Source of the DNA: JBJEFI01 sp051873875
Lineage (GTDB): Bacteria > Bacillota > Bacilli > Bacillales > Bacillaceae_G
Length of the DNA stretch: 13,337 bases
NCBI GenBank assembly: GCA_051873875.1
Contig: JBJEFI010000054.1
Coordinates: 1 to 13,337, forward strand
Direction of reading: 5' to 3'
Positions 7,610 to 13,337 of this stretch are shown here, piece by piece. Every line of letters starts with the position of its first letter. The first letter of the stretch is position 1. Position numbers and translations under genes: made by a program. The notes under the pieces are model-generated. The model had not been told where the DNA came from. It was given only the letters and a program-made list of their open reading frames with translations, and did not search any database.

Positions 7610-8500
7610 TTGAAGAAAATAGCTTCTATTATCATGCTTTGTGTCATGATCTTTACAACATGTTTTAACCTAGGACCACAGTCTGTATTAGCAGATGCAG
7701 TAGATGGTGAAGTAGTTGTTTCTCTTGGAAGAGATTTAACATCTGCTCAACAAGCTGCTATTTTAGAAGAATTTGGAGTAGATAATACTGTCCGAAAAAT
7801 TGAAATAACTATTGAAGATGAATTCCGTTATTTAGGTGAAGAGCTGGCAAAAAAGGAACTGGGAAAACGTTCACTTAGCTCTGCAAAAATTACTCTTGCC
7901 AAAAAAGGAACTGGAATCGTTGTTACAACAAAAAATGTTACGATGGTAACACCTGATATGTACCGTAATGCATTAATAACTGCTGGCGTACAAGATGCTA
8001 TCATTGATGTAACTGCACCGTCGCCTGTTTCCGGAACAGCTGCATTGACTGGTATTATGAAAGCATATGAAAGTCAGGGCTTTACAATCAAAGACGATGT
8101 AAAACAAGTAGCTAACCAAGAAATCATCGAAACAGCTAAACTTGGTGATGAAGTTGGAAAAGAGCAAGCAAATAACCTTATTTCTTCTGTAAAAGAAGAA
8201 ATTGCACAAGATATGCCAAAAAACGCCACTGCTATGAAAAAACTTGTTCAAGAAGAAGCACAACAATTAAATGTATCTTTATCTGATGAACAACTTAAGC
8301 GTTTAACTGATTTATTTATGAACATGAAAGAAGCAAATATTAATTGGGATTCTGTTAAAAATGCGTTAGAAAAAGCGAAAGAAAAATTAAACCAATTTGC
8401 TGATTCGGAAGAAGGAAAAGCATTCTTTGAATCAATAAAAGATTTCTTTATATCTGCTTGGAATTGGATAAAGGATGCATTTCAATCTATATTTGCATAG
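7610..8500 (+). CDS. Secreted DUF1002 (YpuA-like) protein
   Basis: This 296-residue protein belongs to the DUF1002 family, of which B. subtilis YpuA is the familiar member; its function is unknown. It has a signal peptide: basic MKK, a hydrophobic core (4-20) and a cleavage-type VLA or ADA at 26-30, so export is expected. The mature part begins VVVSLGRDLTSAQQAAILEEFGV and continues through an alpha/beta domain to about 140. A long, charged helical region follows (about 150-260), then a hydrophobic, tryptophan-containing tail (FFISAWNWIKDAFQSIFA), which may bind membrane. The start is TTG at 7610-7612. AAAGGA at 7593-7598 is 11 nt away, a little long, but no other start lies closer to the signal peptide. 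It is divergent from the PLP enzyme gene and stands alone, ending at a strong hairpin. No catalytic motif is visible. Confidence 0.9.
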   Translation: MKKIASIIMLCVMIFTTCFNLGPQSVLADAVDGEVVVSLGRDLTSAQQAAILEEFGVDNTVRKIEITIEDEFRYLGEELAKKELGKRSLSSAKITLAKKGTGIVVTTKNVTMVTPDMYRNALITAGVQDAIIDVTAPSPVSGTAALTGIMKAYESQGFTIKDDVKQVANQEIIETAKLGDEVGKEQANNLISSVKEEIAQDMPKNATAMKKLVQEEAQQLNVSLSDEQLKRLTDLFMNMKEANINWDSVKNALEKAKEKLNQFADSEEGKAFFESIKDFFISAWNWIKDAFQSIFA

Positions 8501-8518
8501 TTCTTTTCTACTTATATT

Positions 8519-8555
8519 AAAATAAAAGGGTCATCTTCATTGGCTCTTTTATTTT
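8519..8555. terminator. Bidirectional hairpin terminator
   Basis: The arms 8519-8533 and 8541-8555 pair over 15 positions, two of them G-T wobbles, around a 7-nt loop. The stem is GC-rich at its tip and A/T-rich at its base, so a T-rich tail follows on both strands. It lies 18 nt after the DUF1002 stop. It can also end the opposing MFS transporter transcript, which has no other hairpin downstream. Confidence 0.75.
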
Positions 8556-8630
8556 ATGGAAAAATCAACATGACAAATACCCACTATAAATTAACTGATT
8601 ATTTCGATAGACAAACTTCCACTTATCCCT

Positions 8631-9839
8631 TTACATCTCTATCACTTGATTCTTTTCCTCTCCAATTTTTACATTTCGAATAAGCAAATATGCAAGTAAG
8701 AAAAAGGCAGAACCATAGAAAAACATAACTTGATATCCTATCTTATCCATCAAAAAGCCTAACAGTGGCGGAGAAACAATATTAGCTATTGAACTAAATA
8801 AGTAATACATCCCTGTATATAATCCTAAATAACGTATTGGTGCCATATCTGTTACAAATGGATAGGAATTAATATTAATTAGCGCCCAACAAATTCCAAG
8901 TAATACAAATAAGATTCGAATAATCAACAAGCTTTTAATAAAAGCCGCACAAAACAAAATGACGATAGCGCTAATAACTCCAATCATAATTGTTCGTTTT
9001 TTACCAATCTTTGTTCCAATTATCCCTGCTGGAATCGCAAAAATTAAAAAGCTAAGTGAAATAAACGAAAAAGAAAAAGCTGCTGCACTTACTTCTACAT
9101 GTAAATATTTTTCTCCATATAAAGTAAACAATGTTTCAATTCCATTAAACCCGATAAACCAAGCCATAATCGACAATAGTAAGAACCGTGTATTTCGATT
9201 TTGAAAAACTACTTTAAATCCTTCTTTTATTTTTATTTTTTCTTCTGCTCGTTCATAGTGGAGTACGTCTCTTTTTTCTTTAATGAATGTAAATAAAATA
9301 ACTAATGATAAAAGGATACATATCCCTGCTAAATAAAATGGAAACGCCTTATTTAAATCCCACAAGATTGCGCCGATGGCAAAGGCTAATAAAGCAGCAA
9401 TTCCTCCCATAAAATTAATAATACTATTTGCTTTGCTTCGATTGTTTTCTCTCGTTAAATCTGGCATTAACGCAATAACTGGTGACCGAAAAAGACTCAT
9501 GCTTACATTCAAAAATAACAAAAATAAAACAAGTGTTAGTAAACTTGTATGATTTGGAATTAAAAAGGCACCTAAAGCAGCTAACGGCATCCCTATCATT
9601 AAAAAAGGCATCCTTCGACCGAACCTTGTAGAAAGGGTATCGCTATACGCTCCTACTGCTGGTTGAATAAAAATTGCTAAATAATTATCAATCGTCATAA
9701 TAAACCCAATAAGTGCCGTACTTGTAATATATTGATTTAATAATTTAGGCATAAATGCATTGTAAATAGACCATGTAATACTAACAGCAAAAAAACCAAA
9801 ACCTAGCAAAAATGTCCGTTTATATTCCGTTTTTGTCAT
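8631..9839 (-). CDS. MFS transporter, SLC45/GPH-like
   Basis: This is a hydrophobic protein of about 402 residues with 11-12 predicted membrane segments. The loop after segment 2 reads SDTLSTRFGRRMPFL at 67-81, the D...RxGRR motif of the major facilitator superfamily in the form found in SLC45/sucrose and glycoside-pentoside-hexuronide transporters. It probably moves a small polar solute by cation symport, or exports it; the substrate cannot be read from sequence. Two ATGs adjoin, 9840-9842 and 9837-9839. AGGGGG is 7 nt from the second and 4 nt from the first, so the second is preferred. The gene overlaps the end of the phosphodiesterase gene by about 20 nt, so the two form an operon. This suggests, without proof, a role in handling phosphodiester-derived or related solutes. 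Confidence 0.88.
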   Translation of the reverse strand: MTKTEYKRTFLLGFGFFAVSITWSIYNAFMPKLLNQYITSTALIGFIMTIDNYLAIFIQPAVGAYSDTLSTRFGRRMPFLMIGMPLAALGAFLIPNHTSLLTLVLFLLFLNVSMSLFRSPVIALMPDLTRENNRSKANSIINFMGGIAALLAFAIGAILWDLNKAFPFYLAGICILLSLVILFTFIKEKRDVLHYERAEEKIKIKEGFKVVFQNRNTRFLLLSIMAWFIGFNGIETLFTLYGEKYLHVEVSAAAFSFSFISLSFLIFAIPAGIIGTKIGKKRTIMIGVISAIVILFCAAFIKSLLIIRILFVLLGICWALININSYPFVTDMAPIRYLGLYTGMYYLFSSIANIVSPPLLGFLMDKIGYQVMFFYGSAFFLLAYLLIRNVKIGEEKNQVIEM

Positions 9840-10698
9840 CATTAATCCCCCTATTTTTCGCTAATCCATTTACCCACTCCTCTGGAGGTTGACAATACTC
9901 AAAAATCACACTATCAAAACATTTCATTCCATTTGTTATTTCTTTATCTGACCGTATCGTCCAACCGATTGTCGGATAGCGTAAAAGTCTATTTATTTGA
10001 AAACATAACTTGTCTCGATCAGGATAAGAATACGAAATAAAATGTGGTCGACTAAGGAAATTAAACATCATATTTTCTAATAAAAATTTCATGATAAAAG
10101 ATAAGTTACCTTCGTCTTGATAACGCATGGAAATTTGACCTCGAATCACATTTCGTGCGTGCCTTTTGAACCATCTTACAATAAGAGGATCAAATGACTC
10201 TACACAAATAGGACCATTATAGTTGATAATCTGATTTAAAACAGATTCACATAGCTTATTACGATTTTTCATTGTTTTTATTTCTACAATAATAGGAACT
10301 TTTCCATCAACCATTGTTAACACATCACTTAAAAGTGGAATGAACTGTCCACTATCCTTTAAAGGGCATCTATTTAATTCTTCATATGTACAATCCCATA
10401 CTTTTTTCTTTATTGTCGTCATTCGCTCTAAACAATCATCATGAAAAACGACAAGCTTATCATCTTTTGTTAATATAACATCTAATTCGATTCCGTAGCC
10501 TTTATTCTTGGCCGTTTCAAATGCTAAAAGTGAATTTTCTGGAATAGAAATATCGTTATAAACTAAACCACGATGTGCAAATGAACGATTTAGAAACCAA
10601 TCACATTTTCTATTCTCTATCCGCTCCCCCTTAATACAGTATAGATACATCCAAGCAAATAAAAAGATGATGATAATCCATATAATCATTACTTTCAT
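9820..10698 (-). CDS. Membrane-anchored glycerophosphodiester phosphodiesterase
   Basis: The protein (292 residues) has an N-terminal membrane segment (about 4-22) followed by a GDPD TIM-barrel domain. Key motifs are AHRG at 41-44, with catalytic H42 and R43; PENS at 53-56; ELDV at 71-74, with metal ligands E71 and D73; and FHDD at 85-88, with the second catalytic H86. VEIK at 138-141 and GWTIRSDKE near the end complete the pattern. It should hydrolyse glycerophosphodiesters to sn-glycerol 3-phosphate and an alcohol. The catalytic domain would lie outside the membrane if the N-terminal segment is a simple anchor. The ATG at 10696-10698 has no good ribosome binding site, and M4 is no better, so the start is uncertain and expression may be low. 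It is the first gene of an operon with the overlapping MFS gene. Confidence 0.92.
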   Translation of the reverse strand: MKVMIIWIIIIFLFAWMYLYCIKGERIENRKCDWFLNRSFAHRGLVYNDISIPENSLLAFETAKNKGYGIELDVILTKDDKLVVFHDDCLERMTTIKKKVWDCTYEELNRCPLKDSGQFIPLLSDVLTMVDGKVPIIVEIKTMKNRNKLCESVLNQIINYNGPICVESFDPLIVRWFKRHARNVIRGQISMRYQDEGNLSFIMKFLLENMMFNFLSRPHFISYSYPDRDKLCFQINRLLRYPTIGWTIRSDKEITNGMKCFDSVIFEYCQPPEEWVNGLAKNRGINDDKNGI

Positions 10699-10723
10699 TC
10701 CATTTCAGCTATTTTTCCATTCT

Positions 10724-10729
10724 ATTATA
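10724..10729 (-). promoter_or_regulatory. Candidate -10 box of the phosphodiesterase-transporter operon
   Basis: A perfect TATAAT on the minus strand lies about 25 nt before the phosphodiesterase start. The hexamer 17 nt upstream (TATCGA at 10752-10747) is a poor -35, so only the -10 box is supported. Confidence 0.35.
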
Positions 10730-10823
10730 ACTTAATTAAAGAAAAATCGATATTTAAAAATTGAAAATTCAGAAAAAACATTTTTTAAGAAATGACTTTC
10801 GAAATATAAATTATCCAATAATT

Positions 10824-10877
10824 GTTGCATACTAAAAATAATACTGATATAATTTTCCACATCGTTGCATACGCAAC
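10824..10877. promoter_or_regulatory. Candidate MarR operator region with repeated GTTGCATAC
   Basis: GTTGCATAC occurs at 10824-10832 and again at 10864-10872, exactly 40 nt apart. The second copy is part of the inverted repeat GTTGCATACGCAAC (10864-10877), two 5-bp arms around 4 nt. The first copy covers the -35 box and the second lies just after the expected transcript start. A repressor bound to both would block the promoter. The MarR protein at the end of this operon is the obvious candidate; that assignment is inference. Confidence 0.55.
10825..10853 (+). promoter_or_regulatory. Promoter of the FUSC-MarR operon
   Basis: TTGCAT (10825-10830) and TATAAT (10848-10853) are exactly 17 nt apart, and TGA precedes the -10 box as in an extended -10 promoter. 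The expected transcript start is near 10860, about 40 nt before the TTG start codon. The -35 box lies within the first GTTGCATAC copy. Confidence 0.72.
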
Positions 10878-10902
10878 AAAATAATATATGGAGGAATTTA
10901 GT

Positions 10903-12786
10903 TTGAAGAAATTAATCATTTCAAAGACAATCATGTTTTTATTTGTTGTTGTCTTTGTACAGTGTTTTCAAATGGTTTTTAGTTCGGATAATATACTTAT
11001 TGGAGTATCAATTTATGTATGTTTATCAATATTATTGCAACGCAATCTTACAATAACTCCTTGGAGATATTTTTTTCTTTTACTAGGGTTAAATTTATTT
11101 CAAGGAATTGCAGGGTTCTTTGCAGCTAAAAACCTCTTCCTTGCTATTCCGCTTAACTTCATTGCTATGTTTATAGTCGGATACTTTTTTTCCTATAATT
11201 TAAGAAAATCACTTTATATTGGATTTGGATTGCAATATTTATTTATCCTTACAACACCAATTGCTGCAACTGATTTACCACTTCGATTAGCAGGATTAGC
11301 TACTGGGGCTGCACTAATTATGGTTGCACAACTTATTGTAAATCGAAAAAAAATGACAAAAACGGGAAATGTATTGTTAATTTCCATGATAGAAGAATTG
11401 ATAAAAAAAATAAAAGATCAAGAAAATCTCTCTCAATTTGATCAAAAAATGAAATTATTTAAAAACATGCTGTATGATCATCGAGAATATAGTTATTATT
11501 TTTCAGATGAAGGAAGAGTGAAATTAAAAATCTCTGCTTGTTTAGAAAAACTGGACTTGTTGATACCACAAATTGCTCATTTATCAAACAAAGATGTTAT
11601 AAATGATGCGTTAATGAATGATTTAATTAATTTAAAGACAACCATTCAACATGAAGAATCAACTAATCCAGAAATAAAGATGCTTTCCTCATTGGTGGAA
11701 ACAGTTGACAAAACAAACAAAGACAGCATTCTTTTATACAAATTAGTTAGTACGTTTGATTTACTTCAACAGTTAATTGAAACGCTACATCAACTAGAGA
11801 AAAATACGTTAAAAGAAACAGAAAAAATGGAGAAGTATAAAAATATTCCCGTTCTTTTTAGCAACATGCATGACCACATTAAAAATATAAGTACAAAATC
11901 TGTTCGTTTTACCTATGCAGTTCGTTTAGGACTTGGTATAACAATTGCTGCCTTTGTTGTAGATTACTTTCACTTTTCAGAAGGTCGTTGGCTTATTTAT
12001 ACGATGTTCTCTGTTATCCAACCTTATTCAGAAGATGCAAAAATACGTTTTAAAGAACGTTTTCTTGGCACTATTCTTGGTATTGCTACAATTCTTATCC
12101 TATTTTCCATTTTCAAAGATCCAAGTAGCCGTACATTAGTCATCCTTGCAGCTGGTTATCTAAATAGTTATGTTGTTTCATATCGAAATATCATCTGGAC
12201 CGTTACGATTGCTGCAATCGGCTCTGCTGCCATAACAGGTGATCCCAATATACTTTCTTTAAATCGTCTAATCTTTGTAGGACTTGGAATACTCCTTGGA
12301 ATGCTACTTAACAAAATTGTATTACCTTACAATTTAGTAACAGGAACAAAGCAACTTATGGATATGCATCAAGAAAATTCACTATTCATGATGAAAGAAC
12401 TATATCGTTATTTGAAAGAGCGAAATAATGTGCACACGATACACAATTTATTTACGATTTCATCCTTAATTGAAGAACGAATATTGCTAAATAATGAACG
12501 ACTTCAAGATCCTACATATGAACAAAAACTCACTTCTCAACGCATATTAAACAATACAATTTATGAGTTGTTTTTACGTATACAACATAAAAAGATAAGC
12601 TCTGAAACACTTGTATTAATTCTTGACGATATAGATCGCTTAATTAAAAATAATAATAATAATCTCCTGCAACTATCAAAGCAGATTGAAAATGACATTA
12701 GTAATGTGGTAAGTACTGATGATAAACTAATCCTTACTGATATTTTAGAAATCTTTAGAGGGTTTAACAAATATGAAAAAGCATAG
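10903..12786 (+). CDS. FUSC-family membrane protein, probable aromatic/organic acid exporter
   Basis: The protein has two hydrophobic blocks: about six helices in residues 10-152 and another set in 340-482 (numbered from an upstream in-frame ATG at 10888). A soluble helical linker separates them and a 150-residue cytoplasmic tail follows. The second block starts VRFTYAVRLGLGITIAAFV and includes GRWLIYTMFSVIQPYSEDA and RFLGTILGI, the pattern of the FUSC_2 domain in fusaric-acid-resistance/AaeB-type exporters. It likely exports a small aromatic or organic acid; the compound is unknown. The ATG at 10888 lies inside the ribosome binding site itself. TTG at 10903-10905 has GGAGG exactly 8 nt upstream and is the better start (627 residues, beginning MKKLIISK). 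It overlaps the MarR gene by 14 nt and shares its promoter. Confidence 0.88.
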   Translation: MKKLIISKTIMFLFVVVFVQCFQMVFSSDNILIGVSIYVCLSILLQRNLTITPWRYFFLLLGLNLFQGIAGFFAAKNLFLAIPLNFIAMFIVGYFFSYNLRKSLYIGFGLQYLFILTTPIAATDLPLRLAGLATGAALIMVAQLIVNRKKMTKTGNVLLISMIEELIKKIKDQENLSQFDQKMKLFKNMLYDHREYSYYFSDEGRVKLKISACLEKLDLLIPQIAHLSNKDVINDALMNDLINLKTTIQHEESTNPEIKMLSSLVETVDKTNKDSILLYKLVSTFDLLQQLIETLHQLEKNTLKETEKMEKYKNIPVLFSNMHDHIKNISTKSVRFTYAVRLGLGITIAAFVVDYFHFSEGRWLIYTMFSVIQPYSEDAKIRFKERFLGTILGIATILILFSIFKDPSSRTLVILAAGYLNSYVVSYRNIIWTVTIAAIGSAAITGDPNILSLNRLIFVGLGILLGMLLNKIVLPYNLVTGTKQLMDMHQENSLFMMKELYRYLKERNNVHTIHNLFTISSLIEERILLNNERLQDPTYEQKLTSQRILNNTIYELFLRIQHKKISSETLVLILDDIDRLIKNNNNNLLQLSKQIENDISNVVSTDDKLILTDILEIFRGFNKYEKA

Positions 12787-13234
12787 TTCGGAGTCAATCG
12801 TTCGCTATTTTAGTACTTTTTTTCGAATGGGTGCTACTCATTTTAGTAAAGAATATAAGGCCCTTTCCATTGGGTCTGGTCAATATCAATTTCTTATCCA
12901 ATTATATTTACAAAATGGTATAAGTCATGATAAGCTCACTGAATTAATGAATGTAGATAAAGCAACAACGACTCGTGCCATCGACAAATTAGAAAAAAGT
13001 GGATTTGTTGAAAAAAAACAAGATGAGCATGATAAAAGGAAATTCAAATTATATTTAACACCTTATGCTTTATCTCAAAAAGCCCATATCCTGTCTATTG
13101 CACATCGATGGGAAGAACAATTGTCAAGTAATTTAACGCTAGAAGAAAAAGAACAGCTCCTGCTGCTTCTTCGAAAAATGGCTGTTGGAAAAATAGCTTA
13201 TCCATTTGAAAAAGAAGAAAATATTGATGAATAA
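12773..13234 (+). CDS. MarR-family transcriptional regulator
   Basis: This 153-residue protein is the usual length for the family. A winged helix-turn-helix lies in the middle: LTELMNVDKATTTRAIDKLEKSGF at about 55-78, with the recognition helix near 62-75. The wing DEHDKRKFKLYLT follows at 84-96 with the typical D-x-R turn. Helices at both ends should form the dimer interface. MarR proteins usually repress adjacent genes and release DNA when a phenolic or other small ligand binds. Its gene overlaps the FUSC exporter gene by 14 nt. AGAGGG at 12757-12762 is 10 nt before the ATG, so it is co-translated with the exporter. It probably binds the GTTGCATAC sites before the operon and represses its own transcription. 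I see no cysteine in a redox-sensing position, so a ligand rather than an oxidant is the likelier signal. Confidence 0.93.
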   Translation: MKKHSSESIVRYFSTFFRMGATHFSKEYKALSIGSGQYQFLIQLYLQNGISHDKLTELMNVDKATTTRAIDKLEKSGFVEKKQDEHDKRKFKLYLTPYALSQKAHILSIAHRWEEQLSSNLTLEEKEQLLLLLRKMAVGKIAYPFEKEENIDE

Positions 13235-13255
13235 GAAAAAAAGCACTTGTACAAG

Positions 13256-13274
13256 GGCACTGACTGCCATTTTT
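13256..13274 (+). terminator. Candidate terminator after the MarR gene
   Basis: GGCA (13256-13259) and TGCC (13265-13268) flank a 5-nt loop and are followed by ATTTTT. The stem is short but GC-rich. It lies 21 nt after the MarR stop. A perfect 10-bp palindrome, CTTGTACAAG, sits just before it at 13246-13255. Confidence 0.4.
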
Positions 13275-13298
13275 GAGACAGTAAGAAAACACCTTATT

Positions 13299-13333
13299 TA
13301 GCCAGTTGACGGTATTTTACCGGCGACTGGCTA
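13299..13333. repeat. Strong 35-nt hairpin near the window edge
   Basis: The arms 13299-13314 and 13318-13333 pair at 14 of 16 positions plus one G-T wobble, with one mismatch and a 3-nt loop. The stem reads TAGCCAGT at the base and is GC-rich, unlike its AT-rich surroundings. TTTA follows on the plus strand. It could be a terminator for genes on either side, a REP-like repeat unit, or the subterminal hairpin of a mobile element that continues beyond the window. The sequence seen here does not decide. Confidence 0.6.
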
Positions 13334-13337
13334 TTTA

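Noticed and set aside
7973..8266. Open frame of 97 codons on the minus strand, rich in Cys and Phe
   Set aside because: It lies antisense within the well-supported DUF1002 gene and has a composition typical of reversed coding sequence.
13095..13292. Open frame of 65 codons on the minus strand near the right edge
   Set aside because: It is antisense to the MarR gene for most of its length, starts in an intergenic repeat region and resembles no family I know; no ribosome binding site supports it.

Overview
The window looks like chromosomal DNA of a low-GC, spore-forming Bacillaceae, probably near the Bacillus cereus group. The evidence is an AT-rich sequence, strong purine-rich ribosome binding sites, frequent GTG/TTG starts, a squalene-hopene/sporulenol cyclase, a YpuA-like DUF1002 secreted protein and a GrpB/UPF0157 protein. 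The species assignment is an inference. I see no rRNA, tRNA, CRISPR array, intact insertion sequence or prophage gene.

Layout. (1) 1-207: a MITE-like repeat with imperfect terminal inverted repeats and a long internal hairpin; its right end covers the stop codon of a GrpB-family gene (203-712, minus). (2) 890-1900, minus: an orphan SAM-dependent methyltransferase ending at a hairpin (859-887). (3) 2012-2865, minus: a decayed secreted cysteine peptidase of the C39-like papain fold, with one nonsense codon and at least three frameshifts, ending at a hairpin. (4) 2935-4797, minus: sqhC, a triterpene/sesquarterpene cyclase with its own sigma-A-like promoter. (5) 4925-7395, minus: a two-gene operon in which a PLP fold-type III amino acid deaminase/aldolase-like protein overlaps an FAD-linked sugar-lactone/alditol oxidase by 13 nt; a terminator separates it from sqhC. 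(6) 7610-8500, plus: a secreted DUF1002 protein followed by a hairpin that can also serve the opposing transcript. (7) 8631-10698, minus: a membrane-anchored glycerophosphodiester phosphodiesterase overlapping an SLC45/GPH-like MFS transporter. (8) 10903-13234, plus: a FUSC-family membrane protein overlapping a MarR regulator, behind a good promoter with a repeated GTTGCATAC motif that is a likely operator. (9) 13235-13337: intergenic DNA with three inverted repeats, the last a strong 35-nt hairpin close to the window edge.

How the parts work together. Most of the window is small, independent metabolic or transport units. The best supported regulatory circuit is the FUSC-MarR operon, which should be autoregulated by its MarR protein and induced by a small, probably aromatic or amphipathic, compound that FUSC exports. 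The PLP enzyme and the oxidase are translationally coupled and probably act on related substrates that cannot be named from sequence. No gap longer than about 300 bases lacks a gene once the pseudogene is counted.
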